Shown: positions 52,267-60,732 of the stretch, in pieces | How positions within the stretch are numbered: the first letter of the stretch is position 1 | Layout: every line of letters starts with the position of its first letter | NCBI RefSeq assembly: GCF_000177195.2 | Contig: NC_015953.1 | Location: forward strand, 4,278,001-4,342,000 | Direction: 5' to 3' | Source: Streptomyces sp. SirexAA-E | Lineage (GTDB): Bacteria > Actinomycetota > Actinomycetes > Streptomycetales > Streptomycetaceae | Length of the DNA: 64,000 nt | The notes under the pieces: model-generated | What the model saw: only the letters and a program-made list of their open reading frames with translations | What the model was told of the DNA's origin: nothing | The model's database searches: none | Translations under genes and position numbers: made by a program

Positions 52267-53277
52267 GTGACCGTCGTCGGGCCGTTCGGACTGCGCGTGC
52301 GGGACCAGGCCCTTGAGGCCGATGTCCAGGCCGGTTTGGCCGCTGTCGAGGCCGGGCTGCTGGACGCCACCAAGAGCGAGGTCCCGTTCATCACGGAGGC
52401 CGCGCAGCACCTCGTCAGCGCCGGGGGCAAGCGGTTCCGCCCGCTGCTGGTGATGCTCGCTTCGCAGTTCGGCGACCCCGACGCGCCGGGCGTCGTCCCC
52501 GCGGCCGTGGTCGTCGAGCTGACGCACCTCGCGACGCTGTACCACGACGACGTGATGGACGAGGCGGACGTACGCCGCGGGGTGGAGAGCGCCAACACCC
52601 GCTGGGGCAACTCCGTGGCCGTCCTGACGGGCGACTTCCTCTTCGCCCGCGCCTCGCACATCCTGGCCGACCTCGGCCCCGAGGCCGTACGCATCCAGGC
52701 CGAGGCGTTCGAGCGGCTGGTCACCGGCCAGATCCTGGAGACCGCCGGCCCGCGTGACGGGCGCGACCCGGTCGACCACTACATGGACGTCCTGGGCGGC
52801 AAGACCGGTTCGCTGGTCGCCGTGGCCGGGCGGTTCGGCGCCATGATGGCGGGCGCCGACGAGTCGGTCGTCGACATCCTCACCCAGTACGGGGAGCGGC
52901 TCGGCATCGCCTTCCAGCTCGCCGACGACGTCCTGGACATCGCCTCCGACTCCCACGAGTCCGGCAAGACCCCGGGCACCGACCTCCGCGAGGGCATCTC
53001 CACCCTCCCCGTCCTCCACCTGCGGGCGCGGGCCGCCGCCGAGGGCAGGCCCGAGGACCTGAAGCTGGTGGAGCTGCTCGACGGCGACCTGAACGACGAC
53101 GCCCGGCTCGCCGAGGCGCTGCACGGGCTGCGCGCCCACCCGGCGCTGGAGCAGGCCAGGCGGGACACCGTCCGGTACGCCCAGGAGGCGCGGGCCGTGC
53201 TGACGCCGCTGCCGGAGTGCTACGCGAAGTCCGCCCTCGAAGAGCTGTGCGACGCCGTGGTGCACCGCGCGGGCTGA
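52267..53277 (+). CDS. Polyprenyl diphosphate synthase (menaquinone side chain)
   Basis: 336 residues. A trans-isoprenyl diphosphate synthase that extends farnesyl-type primers with IPP. The first Asp-rich motif DDVMD is at 94-98 and the second DDVLD at 220-224; the basic GGKRFRPLL is at 53-61 and GGKTGSL near 179-185. Chain length cannot be read directly. A long-chain (C40-C50) product for menaquinone is likely because the other quinone genes are nearby and the residues before DDVMD are small (HLATLYH). GTG 52267 has AGGAGAT upstream. It is divergent from the POT operon. Confidence 0.93.
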   Translation: MTVVGPFGLRVRDQALEADVQAGLAAVEAGLLDATKSEVPFITEAAQHLVSAGGKRFRPLLVMLASQFGDPDAPGVVPAAVVVELTHLATLYHDDVMDEADVRRGVESANTRWGNSVAVLTGDFLFARASHILADLGPEAVRIQAEAFERLVTGQILETAGPRDGRDPVDHYMDVLGGKTGSLVAVAGRFGAMMAGADESVVDILTQYGERLGIAFQLADDVLDIASDSHESGKTPGTDLREGISTLPVLHLRARAAAEGRPEDLKLVELLDGDLNDDARLAEALHGLRAHPALEQARRDTVRYAQEARAVLTPLPECYAKSALEELCDAVVHRAG

Positions 53278-53466
53278 CCCTAGGGTGTCTCCCGTCGGTG
53301 TCATCCCGGAGAGGTAGGCCCAGTTGCTCCCCCGGGCTGACGCCTGTCGCCGTCCGATTTGGTCAGATGGAGTACGACCACTTCCGACCACATCGGGTGA
53401 GAAGGGCGGCGGGGAGTGGGCGAGCGCAACGGGATGGCAGCCGCCGATCACGGAGGTAGGGCACAC

Positions 53467-54699
53467 ATGGCACCGAAGGACAGCGCACAGACCACGGGTG
53501 ACGCCACCGGCGAGGCCCCGGGCACGGTCGTGGGACGCCGGAAGGCGGCGCGCTACGTCGTCCCCGTCGCGGTGGCGGGGGTGGCGGCCGCGACGATCGG
53601 ACTCGTCCCGGCGCTCGCCGACTCCGGCGACCCGGAGCTGCCCCGGATCACGGCGCAGGAACTCGTCGAGAAGATCGCCGCGTCGGACGAGCAGCAGCTC
53701 TCCGGCACGCTGAAGATCAGCACCGACCTCGGGATCCCGTCGTTCGGCGGGCTCACGGACTCGCTCCTGGCGGGCGGGTCGCAAGGCGGGGACAGGCCGA
53801 GCGCCGCACCCGCGGACCGGCTGACGGAGCTCACCTCCGGCACGCACACGCTCCGGCTGGCGGCCGACGGCCCCGACCGCCAGCGCCTGTCGCTCCTGGA
53901 CAAGGGCAGCGAGTACAGCATCGTCCACAACGGGGACGACGTCTGGGCGTACGACAGCGAGAGCGACGCGGTCTTCCACCAGCGGGCGGAGGGCGGGGCC
54001 CAGGACGGACCGGCCCACAAGGACGTGCCCGGCACGCCCAAGGAGATGGCCGAGAAGGCACTCGACGCGGCGGGGGACACCACCTCCGTCACGGTCGACG
54101 GCACGGCGCGGGTGGCGGGTCGCGACGCGTACCAGCTGCTGATCAAGCCCAAGCAGTCCGGTTCCACGGTGGGGTCCGTCAGGGTCGCGGTGGACGCCGA
54201 GAACGGCGTCCCGCTGAAATTCACCCTGGCGCCGAGCGGCGGCGGCAAGGCGGTCGTCGACGCGGGCTTCACCCAGGTCGACTTCGCGAAGCCCGACGCC
54301 TCGTCCTTCTCCTTCACCCCGCCGAAGGGCGCGGTGGTGACCGAGGCGGACGAGCTCGCGGCGGGCGCGGACGACCAGAGCGGCGGCGCCTTCCACCAGG
54401 ACCTGGCGGGACTGGGCGACCTCGGCTCCGCCGACGTCATCGGCGAGGGCTGGACCTCGGTCGCCGTGATCGACGCGGGCAGCGGCGCCGAGGGGCTCTC
54501 CGGAAAGGACGCCGCCGGGCTGCCCGCCGAGGCCCAGGGCCTGCTGGGCGCCCTCGGCGACAAGGTCACCGGCGACTTCGGCACGGGCACGGTCTTCAAG
54601 ACGCGCCTGGTCAACGCCCTGCTGACCGACGACGGCAAGGTCTACGTCGGCGCCGTCACCAAGGACGCGCTGGTGAAGGCCGCCGACACCGCACGGTAG
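53467..54699 (+). CDS. LolA-like envelope protein (exported, DUF2092/sigma-E-regulatory type)
   Basis: 410 residues. A twin-Arg-like basic start (GRRKAARYVV) and hydrophobic segment (VPVAVAGVAAATIGLVPALA, about 31-50) target it outside. The mature part (about 60-260) has the LolA/LppX-type half-barrel pattern, including HTLRLAADGPDRQRLSLLDKG, VWAYDSESDAVF and RDAYQLLIKP. The C-terminal 120 residues are rich in Gly/Ala with a further beta region. Such proteins may bind lipids or act with a neighbouring exporter; an ABC exporter follows after a terminator hairpin. ATG 53467 follows GGAGGTAGGG. Confidence 0.82.
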   Translation: MAPKDSAQTTGDATGEAPGTVVGRRKAARYVVPVAVAGVAAATIGLVPALADSGDPELPRITAQELVEKIAASDEQQLSGTLKISTDLGIPSFGGLTDSLLAGGSQGGDRPSAAPADRLTELTSGTHTLRLAADGPDRQRLSLLDKGSEYSIVHNGDDVWAYDSESDAVFHQRAEGGAQDGPAHKDVPGTPKEMAEKALDAAGDTTSVTVDGTARVAGRDAYQLLIKPKQSGSTVGSVRVAVDAENGVPLKFTLAPSGGGKAVVDAGFTQVDFAKPDASSFSFTPPKGAVVTEADELAAGADDQSGGAFHQDLAGLGDLGSADVIGEGWTSVAVIDAGSGAEGLSGKDAAGLPAEAQGLLGALGDKVTGDFGTGTVFKTRLVNALLTDDGKVYVGAVTKDALVKAADTAR

Positions 54700-54714
54700 G
54701 ACACACACCTCACA

Positions 54715-54747
54715 CCGCCCCGCCGTACGCTCCGTACGGCGGGGCGG
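54715..54747 (+). terminator. 15-bp stem terminator between LolA-like gene and ABC operon
   Basis: Arms 54715-54729 and 54733-54747 are exact complements around the 3-base loop CTC. It lies 16 bases after the LolA-like stop and before the ABC ATPase start, so the exporter probably has its own promoter or depends on partial read-through. Confidence 0.75.
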
Positions 54748-54795
54748 ACGCGTACGGCGGCCCGGCCGGCCGCGGGAAGGGGAACCGGAGCGCGT

Positions 54796-55788
54796 ATGGA
54801 ACGCACAGCCGACCGGGCGGCGGACCCGGTGCCGGGCACGGGCCGGGACACGGACGCCGTCATCGAGACCAGGGGGCTCACCAAGCGCTACCGCGGGGGC
54901 CAGTTGGCGGTCGACGGACTCGACCTCCGTGTGCCGGGCGGCAGCGTCTTCGGCTTCCTCGGGCCCAACGGCTCGGGCAAGACCACGACGATCCGCATGC
55001 TGATGGGCCTCGTCGAACCGACCTCGGGCACCGCCCGCGTCCTCGGCGCCCCCATGCCGGCAGGCGCCCGCACGGTACTGCCGCACGTCGGCGCCCTCAT
55101 CGAAGGCCCCGCGCCGTACGGCTTCCTGACCGGCCGCGACAACCTCGTACGCTACGACCGCGCCGACCCGACGGCCGATCCCCGTACCCGTCGGGCACGG
55201 GTGGAGGCCGCCCTGGAGCGGGTCGGCCTCGCGGCGGCGGCCCAGAAGAAGGCCAAGGCGTACTCGCTCGGCATGAAGCAGCGCCTCGGACTCGCCGCCG
55301 CGCTGCTCCGGCCGCGCCGGCTGCTCGTCCTGGACGAACCGACGAACGGCCTCGACCCGCAGGGCATGCGTGAGATCCGCGCGCTGGTACGGGAGCTGGC
55401 GTCCGAGGGCACCACCGTCTTCCTCTCCTCCCACCTGCTGGACGAGATCGAGCAGCTCTGCGGCCACGCCGCCGTGATGGCCCGGGGCCGGCTCCTCGTC
55501 CAGGGACCGGTGGCCGAAATCGCGGCGCACGCCCGCGGCCGGCTCGTCGTCACCACCCCCGACCCGGACAGCGCGGCGCGCGTCCTGCGGGAGCGCGGTG
55601 CGAGCGGGATCCTCACCGACGGGGAACGGGTCGGCGCGGACGCCCCGCCCCCGGAAACGGAGCTCGCGGACCTCAACGCCGCGCTGGTCCGCGAGGGCGT
55701 GCGCGTACGGTCCTTCGGCGTCGAACGCGGCTCGTTGGAGGACGCGTTCGTCGCCCTCACCGGAGAGGGATTCGATGTCGCCGGCTGA
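54796..55788 (+). CDS. ABC transporter ATP-binding protein
   Basis: 330 residues, a DrrA/CcmA-type ATPase of an exporter. Walker A GPNGSGKTT is at 56-64, signature YSLGMKQRLGLAAALL near 156-171, Walker B LLVLDEPTNGLDPQG near 176-190 and the switch His in SSHLLDE. The C-terminal 100 residues form the regulatory domain typical of this exporter class. ATG 54796 follows AAGGGGAACCGG. It overlaps the permease gene by 14 bases. Confidence 0.93.
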   Translation: MERTADRAADPVPGTGRDTDAVIETRGLTKRYRGGQLAVDGLDLRVPGGSVFGFLGPNGSGKTTTIRMLMGLVEPTSGTARVLGAPMPAGARTVLPHVGALIEGPAPYGFLTGRDNLVRYDRADPTADPRTRRARVEAALERVGLAAAAQKKAKAYSLGMKQRLGLAAALLRPRRLLVLDEPTNGLDPQGMREIRALVRELASEGTTVFLSSHLLDEIEQLCGHAAVMARGRLLVQGPVAEIAAHARGRLVVTTPDPDSAARVLRERGASGILTDGERVGADAPPPETELADLNAALVREGVRVRSFGVERGSLEDAFVALTGEGFDVAG

Positions 55789-56656
55789 GCTCACCGCCCC
55801 CACCGCACCGCGGCGGCGCGCGCTGTGGACCCTCGGGATCCTGCGCTCCGAACTGGTCACCGTGCTCCGCCGGGGACGCACCCTGGCCCTGCTCGGGGTG
55901 CTGGCGGCCGTGCCCGTCCTCATCGGCATCGCCGTGCGCGTCGAGACCGGCGACGGCTCCCCGGCCGGTCCCGGAGGCGGCGGAGGACCGGCCTTCCTCA
56001 CCCAGGCCACCCACAACGGCCTCTTCCTGGTCTTCGCGGCCCTCTCCGCGACGCTCCCCGTCCTCCTGCCGATGGCGGCCGGGGTGGTCGCGGGCGACAG
56101 CGTCGCGGGGGAGGCGAGCGCCGGGACCCTGCGCTACCTGCTGGTCGCCCCGGCGGGCCGGAGCAGGCTGCTGCTCGCCAAGTACACGTCGGTGCTGGTC
56201 TTCTGCCTGGTAGCGACCCTGGTCGTGGCGGTCTCGGCGCTCGTGGTGGGGTCGCTGCTCTTCCCCGTCGGTGAGGTCACGACGATCTCCGGGACCCGGA
56301 TCAGTTTCGGCCAAGGTCTGGTGCGCGCCGCGCTGATCGCGGTGACGGTCGCGGTGTCGCTGGCCGGGTTCGCCGCGCTGGGCCTGTTCGTCTCGACGCT
56401 CACCGACAGCGGGATCGCGGCGATGGCGGCCACCGTCGGCGTGCTGATCACCGCGCAGATCCTGGACACGATGCCGCAGCTGGAGGCGATCGGACCGTAT
56501 CTCTTCCCGCACTACTGGCTGTCCTTCACGGACCTGCTGCGCGAGCCCGTCTACTGGGACGAGATGGTCAGGAACCTGGGCCTCCAGGCGCTGTACACCG
56601 CCGTGTTCGGCTCGGCTGCCTGGGCCCGATTCACGACGAAGGACATCACCGCCTGA
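55775..56656 (+). CDS. ABC transporter permease
   Basis: 293 residues and six predicted membrane helices (the first near 39-57; others near 80-105, 133-160, 188-212 and 216-238; the last near 270-285). ABC-2-type membrane component. GEASAGTLRYLLVAPAGRSRLLLAKY near 115-140 is the conserved coupling-helix region. ATG 55775 has GGAGAGGGA upstream and lies in the end of the ATPase gene. Substrate unknown; the upstream LolA-like protein and the downstream TetR gene suggest a drug or lipid exporter. Confidence 0.92.
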   Translation: MSPAELTAPTAPRRRALWTLGILRSELVTVLRRGRTLALLGVLAAVPVLIGIAVRVETGDGSPAGPGGGGGPAFLTQATHNGLFLVFAALSATLPVLLPMAAGVVAGDSVAGEASAGTLRYLLVAPAGRSRLLLAKYTSVLVFCLVATLVVAVSALVVGSLLFPVGEVTTISGTRISFGQGLVRAALIAVTVAVSLAGFAALGLFVSTLTDSGIAAMAATVGVLITAQILDTMPQLEAIGPYLFPHYWLSFTDLLREPVYWDEMVRNLGLQALYTAVFGSAAWARFTTKDITA

Positions 56657-56847
56657 GCGATGACCACCTGCCGGGAGCCGTCCGTCCGCGCCGTCGGCCG
56701 GTCGAGCCGTCCCCCGATCGGCTCGTCGCGGCACGAACGGCACGAACGGTGTAGGCGAAACGTCACGACACGGTACGTTCCGTTTCTGCAAGGTCATTGT
56801 TCGACTTCTGGCGACGACCTGTCAACAAGCAGTGGCCGGTATCCCCC

Positions 56848-56853
56848 TATGCT
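56848..56853 (+). promoter_or_regulatory. Leaderless promoter of the TetR gene
   Basis: TATGCT ends 6 bases before the ATG at 56860. No ribosome site precedes the start, so a leaderless transcript is likely. A TGTCAAC about 20 bases upstream may be the -35 element. Confidence 0.55.
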
Positions 56854-56859
56854 CACCGA

Positions 56860-57507
56860 ATGATCACATCGCAGAGTTCCCTGCGCCGCAGCGAGAGATC
56901 ACGACGGGCGACGCTCGACGCCGCCTTGGAACTGTGCACGGAAAAGGGGTACGGCCGGGTCACCGTGGAGGCCATCGCGGCCCGCGCCGGCGTGAGCAAG
57001 AAGACGATCTACCGCTGGTGGTCCTCGAAGGGGGCGGTGCTCCTGGAGGCCTTCGTCGACGCGTTCGTCGGCGCCACACCGTTCGTCGACACCGGCGACA
57101 TCGCGCTCGACCTGCGGACGCACATCAACAGCGCGGTGAAGCTGACCTCCACACCGCCCTACGGACCGGCGTACGCCGGGATCCTCTCCGAGATGCACTA
57201 CGACGACGCCCTGGCCGAGGCCGTCCAGGAACAACTGGTCGGCCCGCGCTTCGCGGCGGCCGAGGCGCGACTGGCGAAGGCCCAGGAGCAGGGGCAGGTG
57301 CCGGCGGGGGCGAATCTCCCACTGGCCGTGGAGATGCTCTACGGCCCCGTCTACTACCGCCACGTGCTGCGTAAGCCGCCGCAGGACGAGGCGACGGTCG
57401 CGACGCTGGTGGACCACGTCCTGCGCTCCCTGGGCGCGGCACCGGACGGCCCCCGGGGTGCCTTGCCGGGGGCCGTCCCCCGTCCCGCTTCCGGAGACCT
57501 CAGCTGA
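56860..57507 (+). CDS. TetR/AcrR family transcriptional regulator
   Basis: 215 residues. The helix-turn-helix is at about 33-52 (VTVEAIAARAGVSKKTIYRWW), followed by KGAVLLEAFVDAF. The ligand domain ends in a variable Pro-rich tail. It follows the ABC exporter by 200 bases and probably controls it, which is inference from position. The upstream start in the longer frame (TTG 56797) is rejected in favour of the leaderless ATG. Confidence 0.92.
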   Translation: MITSQSSLRRSERSRRATLDAALELCTEKGYGRVTVEAIAARAGVSKKTIYRWWSSKGAVLLEAFVDAFVGATPFVDTGDIALDLRTHINSAVKLTSTPPYGPAYAGILSEMHYDDALAEAVQEQLVGPRFAAAEARLAKAQEQGQVPAGANLPLAVEMLYGPVYYRHVLRKPPQDEATVATLVDHVLRSLGAAPDGPRGALPGAVPRPASGDLS

Positions 57508-57612
57508 AGAAGGTCTTGGCCCGGGCCACCGCCTCGGTGTCGGACCGTACGTCACCGGGGCGGGTGCCGTTGCCCAGCAGCGCCCCGCCCCACCGCATGC
57601 CCAGACAGGCCG
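57500..57612 (-). pseudogene. 3' fragment of a lost gene (minus strand)
   Basis: The frame ends CLGMRWGGALLGNGTRPGDV...TEAVARAKTFFS and looks like a genuine C-terminus. The sequence before CLGM does not continue into a recognisable protein. It resembles the end of a flavodoxin-like or FMN-reductase family, but I cannot confirm this. It converges on and slightly overlaps the TetR gene, and abuts the EthD fragment at about 57615, so it is probably one side of a deletion scar. Confidence 0.4.
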
Positions 57613-57616
57613 CGGA

Positions 57617-57855
57617 ATTGCACCGGAAGCGCAGCAGTACGTGAAGAAGTACCCCGTCTCCCACCCGGTGTCCGCTGAAAGCTACCCGAGCCCCGCCTAC
57701 GACGGCCTGACTGAGATCTGGTTCGAAAGCTGTGCGGACCACGATGCCTTCTTCGCGTCCAAGAACTACGAGGAGCTGGTGAACCCGGACGAGAGCACGG
57801 TCATGCATTCAGTGGCAGTGATGGTCACTGAAGAAAGGGTTGTGCTCTCTGGTCG
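57617..57855 (+). pseudogene. EthD-domain C-terminal fragment
   Basis: In one frame the segment reads YDGLTEIWFESCADHDAFFA and continues with NPDESTVMHSVAVMVTEERVV. This is the pattern of the second half of EthD-domain proteins (small ferredoxin-like-fold proteins linked to P450 and polyketide clusters). No start codon or first half precedes it. Its end overlaps the last codons of the HAD gene, so that gene's C-terminus may have been altered as well. Confidence 0.5.
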
Positions 57856-58655
57856 AAGAGGCGCTCCAGGACCACCGCGACCCCGTCCTCCTCGTTCGAC
57901 AGGGTGATCTCGTCCGCCGCCGCCTTGAGTTCGGGATGGGCGTCGGCCATCGCGACGCCGTGGCCGCAGAGCCGGAACATCGGCAGGTCGTTGGGCATGT
58001 CTCCGAAGGCGACCGCCCCGGCGGGGTCGCGGTCCAACTGTGCGGTGGCCAGAGCGATTCCGGTGCCCTTGTCCACCCCGTACGGTGCCAGCTCCACCGT
58101 GCCGGGGCCCGCCATCGTCACGGAGGCGAGATCGCCCACGGCGGCACGGGCCAGGGCGGTCAGCTCGTCGTCCGTCAGCTCCGGGTGGCGCACCAGGACC
58201 TTGATGACCGGCGTCGCGAAGAGTTCGCTCCGCCGGGTGACGGTCCGGGCGGGCAGTGACGCGTGCGGCATGCGGTAGCCCTGCTCGATCAGGGTCACGC
58301 CGTCGGCGCCGTCCTGGTCCACGGCCGCGAAGACCCCTCCGGCCTCGGCCTCGATCTTGCCGAGCGCCGTCTCGGCCAGCTCCCGGTCGAGCGCCACGGA
58401 GTGCAGCATCCGGGCCGAACCGGCGTCGTACACCTGGGTGCCCTGGCCGCAGACGGCGATGCCCTCGTAGCCGAGGTCGGCGAGGAGGGCCCGTATGTTC
58501 GGCACCGGCCGCCCCGTCACGACGAGATGGAGCGCACCGGCCGCGGTGGCGCGGGCCAGGGCGGCCCGGGTGCGGGGGCTCACGGTGTCGTCGGAGCGCA
58601 GCAGGGTGCCGTCCAGGTCCGTGGCGACGAGGACGGGTGCGAGTGGCGTGACCAT
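57825..58655 (-). CDS. HAD-superfamily (Cof-type) hydrolase
   Basis: 276 residues. Type IIB HAD phosphatase. Motif I DLDGTLL is at about 13-19, motif II in VVTGRP near 45-50, a Lys in VDKGTGIALA near 194-203, and motif IV GDMPNDLPMF near 218-227. The substrate is probably a sugar or cofactor phosphate. The box TAGGCT (58663-58668, minus strand) ends 7 bases before the ATG, so the message is probably leaderless. The last 10 codons (FDQRAQPFLQ) read into the EthD remnant. Confidence 0.92.
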   Translation of the reverse strand: MVTPLAPVLVATDLDGTLLRSDDTVSPRTRAALARATAAGALHLVVTGRPVPNIRALLADLGYEGIAVCGQGTQVYDAGSARMLHSVALDRELAETALGKIEAEAGGVFAAVDQDGADGVTLIEQGYRMPHASLPARTVTRRSELFATPVIKVLVRHPELTDDELTALARAAVGDLASVTMAGPGTVELAPYGVDKGTGIALATAQLDRDPAGAVAFGDMPNDLPMFRLCGHGVAMADAHPELKAAADEITLSNEEDGVAVVLERLFDQRAQPFLQ

Positions 58656-58662
58656 GGGGGTC

Positions 58663-58668
58663 AGCCTA
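58663..58668 (-). promoter_or_regulatory. Leaderless promoter of the HAD gene
   Basis: TAGGCT on the minus strand ends 7 bases before the ATG at 58655, with no ribosome site between. A terminator for the upstream minus-strand DUF397 genes lies just before it. Confidence 0.5.
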
Positions 58669-58675
58669 GAGACGC

Positions 58676-58706
58676 CCGGAGCCCCGGCTTGCGCACGGGG
58701 CTCCGG
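58676..58706 (-). terminator. Terminator of the XRE/DUF397 operon
   Basis: Arms 58676-58686 and 58696-58706 are exact complements over 11 bases around a 9-base loop. It follows the last DUF397 stop (58720) on the minus strand. Confidence 0.75.
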
Positions 58707-58719
58707 CTGTGCTCACCGC

Positions 58720-58929
58720 TCAGACGGCGCCGAACTCTCCGGCCTTGACCCCGGTCACGAAGGACGCGAAGGCGGCGGCGGGGACGGTCAGTACGGGGCT
58801 GAGCGGATCCTTGGAATCACGGAGGGGAACGACGCCGCGTGAGGTGGCGAGGTTCACGGCGACCTCGATGCAGGTGCCGCCGTTGCCGCTGTACGAGGAC
58901 TTGTACCAGCGGGCGGAGTTGGTCGTCAC
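58720..58929 (-). CDS. DUF397 protein (first copy from the left)
   Basis: 69 residues; the family motif WYKSSYSGNGGTCIEVA opens the protein and DSKDPLSPVLTV leads to AAFASFVTGVK. DUF397 proteins in Streptomyces, usually beside XRE regulators such as WhiJ, act in developmental control, perhaps by binding the regulator. It is nearly identical in DNA to the copy at 59270-59479 and is the last gene of a four-gene minus-strand set. Confidence 0.9.
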   Translation of the reverse strand: MTTNSARWYKSSYSGNGGTCIEVAVNLATSRGVVPLRDSKDPLSPVLTVPAAAFASFVTGVKAGEFGAV

Positions 58930-58963
58930 GAGTTGCCCTTTCGCGGTTGTCCGGTAGGTGCCC

Positions 58964-59236
58964 TCAGGCGGCGTCGAACGTCCCGGCCTTGACCCCGGTC
59001 ACGAAGGACGCGAAGGCGGCGGCGGGGACGGCGAGGACCGGCCCGCTCGGGTCCTTCGAGTCGCGGACAGGGACGGTGCCGGTGGCGGCCGCGTGGCCGG
59101 GTGACCACTCGACGCAGGTACCGCCGTTGTCGCTGTACGAGGATTTGATCCAGGCAGGGTCGAGGGCGACCTCGATGCAGGATCCGCCGTTGCCGCTGTA
59201 GGAGGACTTGTACCAGCGGAGGGAGTTGGTCGTCAT
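58964..59236 (-). CDS. DUF397 protein with duplicated N-terminal motif
   Basis: 90 residues, 21 longer than its neighbours. The motif occurs twice: WYKSSYSGNGGSCIEVA at about 7-23 and WIKSSYSDNGGTCVEWS at about 29-45. The remainder matches other DUF397 proteins (VRDSKDPSGPVLAV, AAFASFVTGVK). The extra unit looks like an internal duplication or a fusion of two gene copies. Same strand and operon as the other two copies. Confidence 0.88.
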   Translation of the reverse strand: MTTNSLRWYKSSYSGNGGSCIEVALDPAWIKSSYSDNGGTCVEWSPGHAAATGTVPVRDSKDPSGPVLAVPAAAFASFVTGVKAGTFDAA

Positions 59237-59269
59237 GGGTGCCCTTTCGCGGTGGTCCGATGGATGCGC

Positions 59270-59479
59270 TCAGACGGTGCGGAACTCTCCGGTCTTGACG
59301 CCGGTCACGAAGGACGCGAAGGCGGCGGTGGGGACGGTCAGTACGGGGCTGAGCGGATCCTTGGAATCACGGACGGGAACGACGCCGCGTGAGGTGGCGA
59401 GGTTCACGGCGACCTCGATGCAGTCGCCGCCGTTGTTGCTGTAGGAGGACTTGAACCAGCGGGGGGAATCGGTCGTCAC
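59270..59479 (-). CDS. DUF397 protein (third copy, coupled to the XRE gene)
   Basis: 69 residues: WFKSSYSNNGGDCIEVAVN at the start, then VRDSKDPLSPVLTV and the conserved C-terminus. The start ATG overlaps the stop of the XRE gene by 4 bases, the layout of WhiJ-type pairs. It is almost the same as the copy at 58720-58929 but differs at several N-terminal residues, which may set pairing specificity. Confidence 0.9.
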   Translation of the reverse strand: MTTDSPRWFKSSYSNNGGDCIEVAVNLATSRGVVPVRDSKDPLSPVLTVPTAAFASFVTGVKTGEFRTV

Positions 59480-60312
59480 GACATGCCCTTTCGTACCTGC
59501 TCGATCATGGCCACTGATGCCGCCTGGGACAGCGCTTCGGCCTGTAGTTGATGGTAGGCCGTCAACATGGGCATCACCGAGGTGCTCTCCCGGTCCAGGT
59601 TTCCCTGGGCCTGGGATTCGGCGTAGCAGACAACCGAGCGGTCCGGCAGCGTCAGGAGGTTGACGGGCAGGTCGAAGGTGCGTCGTTCCCCTATCTCGTA
59701 CGGTGCGATCTGCAGCAGCGAGTTCGGTGATTCGGCGAACTCGGCCAACCGTGCCATCTGGGCGCTCATGACGGCGGATCCGCCGACAGGGCGGCGGATG
59801 CAGCTTTCGTCCATGATCACGAACACCATGGGCGGCCGATCGCGAACCAGTGCCGCCTGCCGCTCCGCCAGGAAAGACACGCGCTCGTCGGCCTGTTCAG
59901 GTGCGATGGCGCCTCGGCGTACGGTGCTGTCGGCCAGCACGCGTGCGTACGCAGGGGTCTGCAACAAGCCGGGGATGATCCCGACGTTGTAGAGCCGGAT
60001 CTCAACTGCCTGACCCTCGTACCTGAGGTACTCCGGAAATCCCTCCAGCAGTGCGCCCTGCCGGATCTTGCGGTACTGGCGCTCGAATGTGTCCGCCCCG
60101 CCGGTCAGGCCGAGTGCCTTGTCGGTACTGAGCGAAAAGCGAAGGGTTGGAGGCTTGCGGCCGGTTTCGACCGCTGAGATGTGCACGCTGGAGTAGCCGA
60201 TGCGCGCGGCGAGATCGTCCTGGGTCCAGCCGCGTGCTTCCCGCAGGCTGCGTAAACGTGCGCCGTAGGCCGCCTGGGGCGAGGCGTCTGGGTTCAACTC
60301 CTTGCGGTTCAT
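59476..60312 (-). CDS. XRE-family regulator with DUF5753 domain (WhiJ-like)
   Basis: 278 residues. The N-terminal helix-turn-helix (about 18-72) has LREARGWTQDDLAARIGYSSVHISAVETG. The C-terminal DUF5753 domain carries RLYNVGIIPGLLQTPAYARVL and the acidic MDESCIRRP. Streptomyces has many such XRE genes coupled to DUF397 genes; WhiJ and its partner repress development. The partner here is the 4-base-overlapping gene at 59270. Two small genes of unknown function are divergent from it. Confidence 0.92.
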   Translation of the reverse strand: MNRKELNPDASPQAAYGARLRSLREARGWTQDDLAARIGYSSVHISAVETGRKPPTLRFSLSTDKALGLTGGADTFERQYRKIRQGALLEGFPEYLRYEGQAVEIRLYNVGIIPGLLQTPAYARVLADSTVRRGAIAPEQADERVSFLAERQAALVRDRPPMVFVIMDESCIRRPVGGSAVMSAQMARLAEFAESPNSLLQIAPYEIGERRTFDLPVNLLTLPDRSVVCYAESQAQGNLDRESTSVMPMLTAYHQLQAEALSQAASVAMIEQVRKGMS

Positions 60313-60418
60313 GGGGGGCTCGCCAACCTTTCATTCGCTTCTCACAGCTTGAAGGGTGCCCAGGTGTGGGACACGCTGAGCCGCACAGTAGCGGAGTCGC
60401 TACGGAGAGGAGTGGCCC

Positions 60419-60679
60419 ATGTCTGTGGAACGCGGACTGCCGAGCCGACCGGGACTCCCACCCGTCCCCGCCCCCGGCACGCTCGTGGTGGACACCCAAC
60501 GCGGTGACCGCGTGGGCGAGTTCCGGGGGGTCGCCGGCCCGTACTGGTCCCTGCGGCCCGTCAGGGGCGGGGCCGAATGGGAGGCGGATCCCGCACACGT
60601 GCGGCCCGCCGACGCCAGGGAGCATCTGCACGCGGCGACGGCCATCGCGAACCGCCGGAGCGCGGGGGAGTGGCTGTGA
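60419..60679 (+). CDS. Small unknown protein divergent from the XRE gene
   Basis: 86 residues from ATG 60419, with GAGAGGAG upstream. The sequence contains PAPGTLVVDTQRGDRVGEFRG and YWSLRPVRGGAEWEADPAHV, a small beta-rich domain typical of proteins next to DUF397/XRE genes in Streptomyces. No transmembrane segment or catalytic motif. Possibly a partner of the same regulatory set; function unknown. Confidence 0.7.
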   Translation: MSVERGLPSRPGLPPVPAPGTLVVDTQRGDRVGEFRGVAGPYWSLRPVRGGAEWEADPAHVRPADAREHLHAATAIANRRSAGEWL

Positions 60680-60732
60680 GGTGCCGCCGTGACCGTTCCG
60701 AAGGACCCCGTCGTGCCCTGGAGGGCTGAACC

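Noticed and set aside
50611..56016. An 1801-codon open frame on the minus strand across several genes
   Set aside because: Only the part encoding the POT transporter (50611-52110) has protein-like sequence. The rest is an antisense shadow of the polyprenyl synthase, LolA-like and ABC genes, as expected in very GC-rich DNA.
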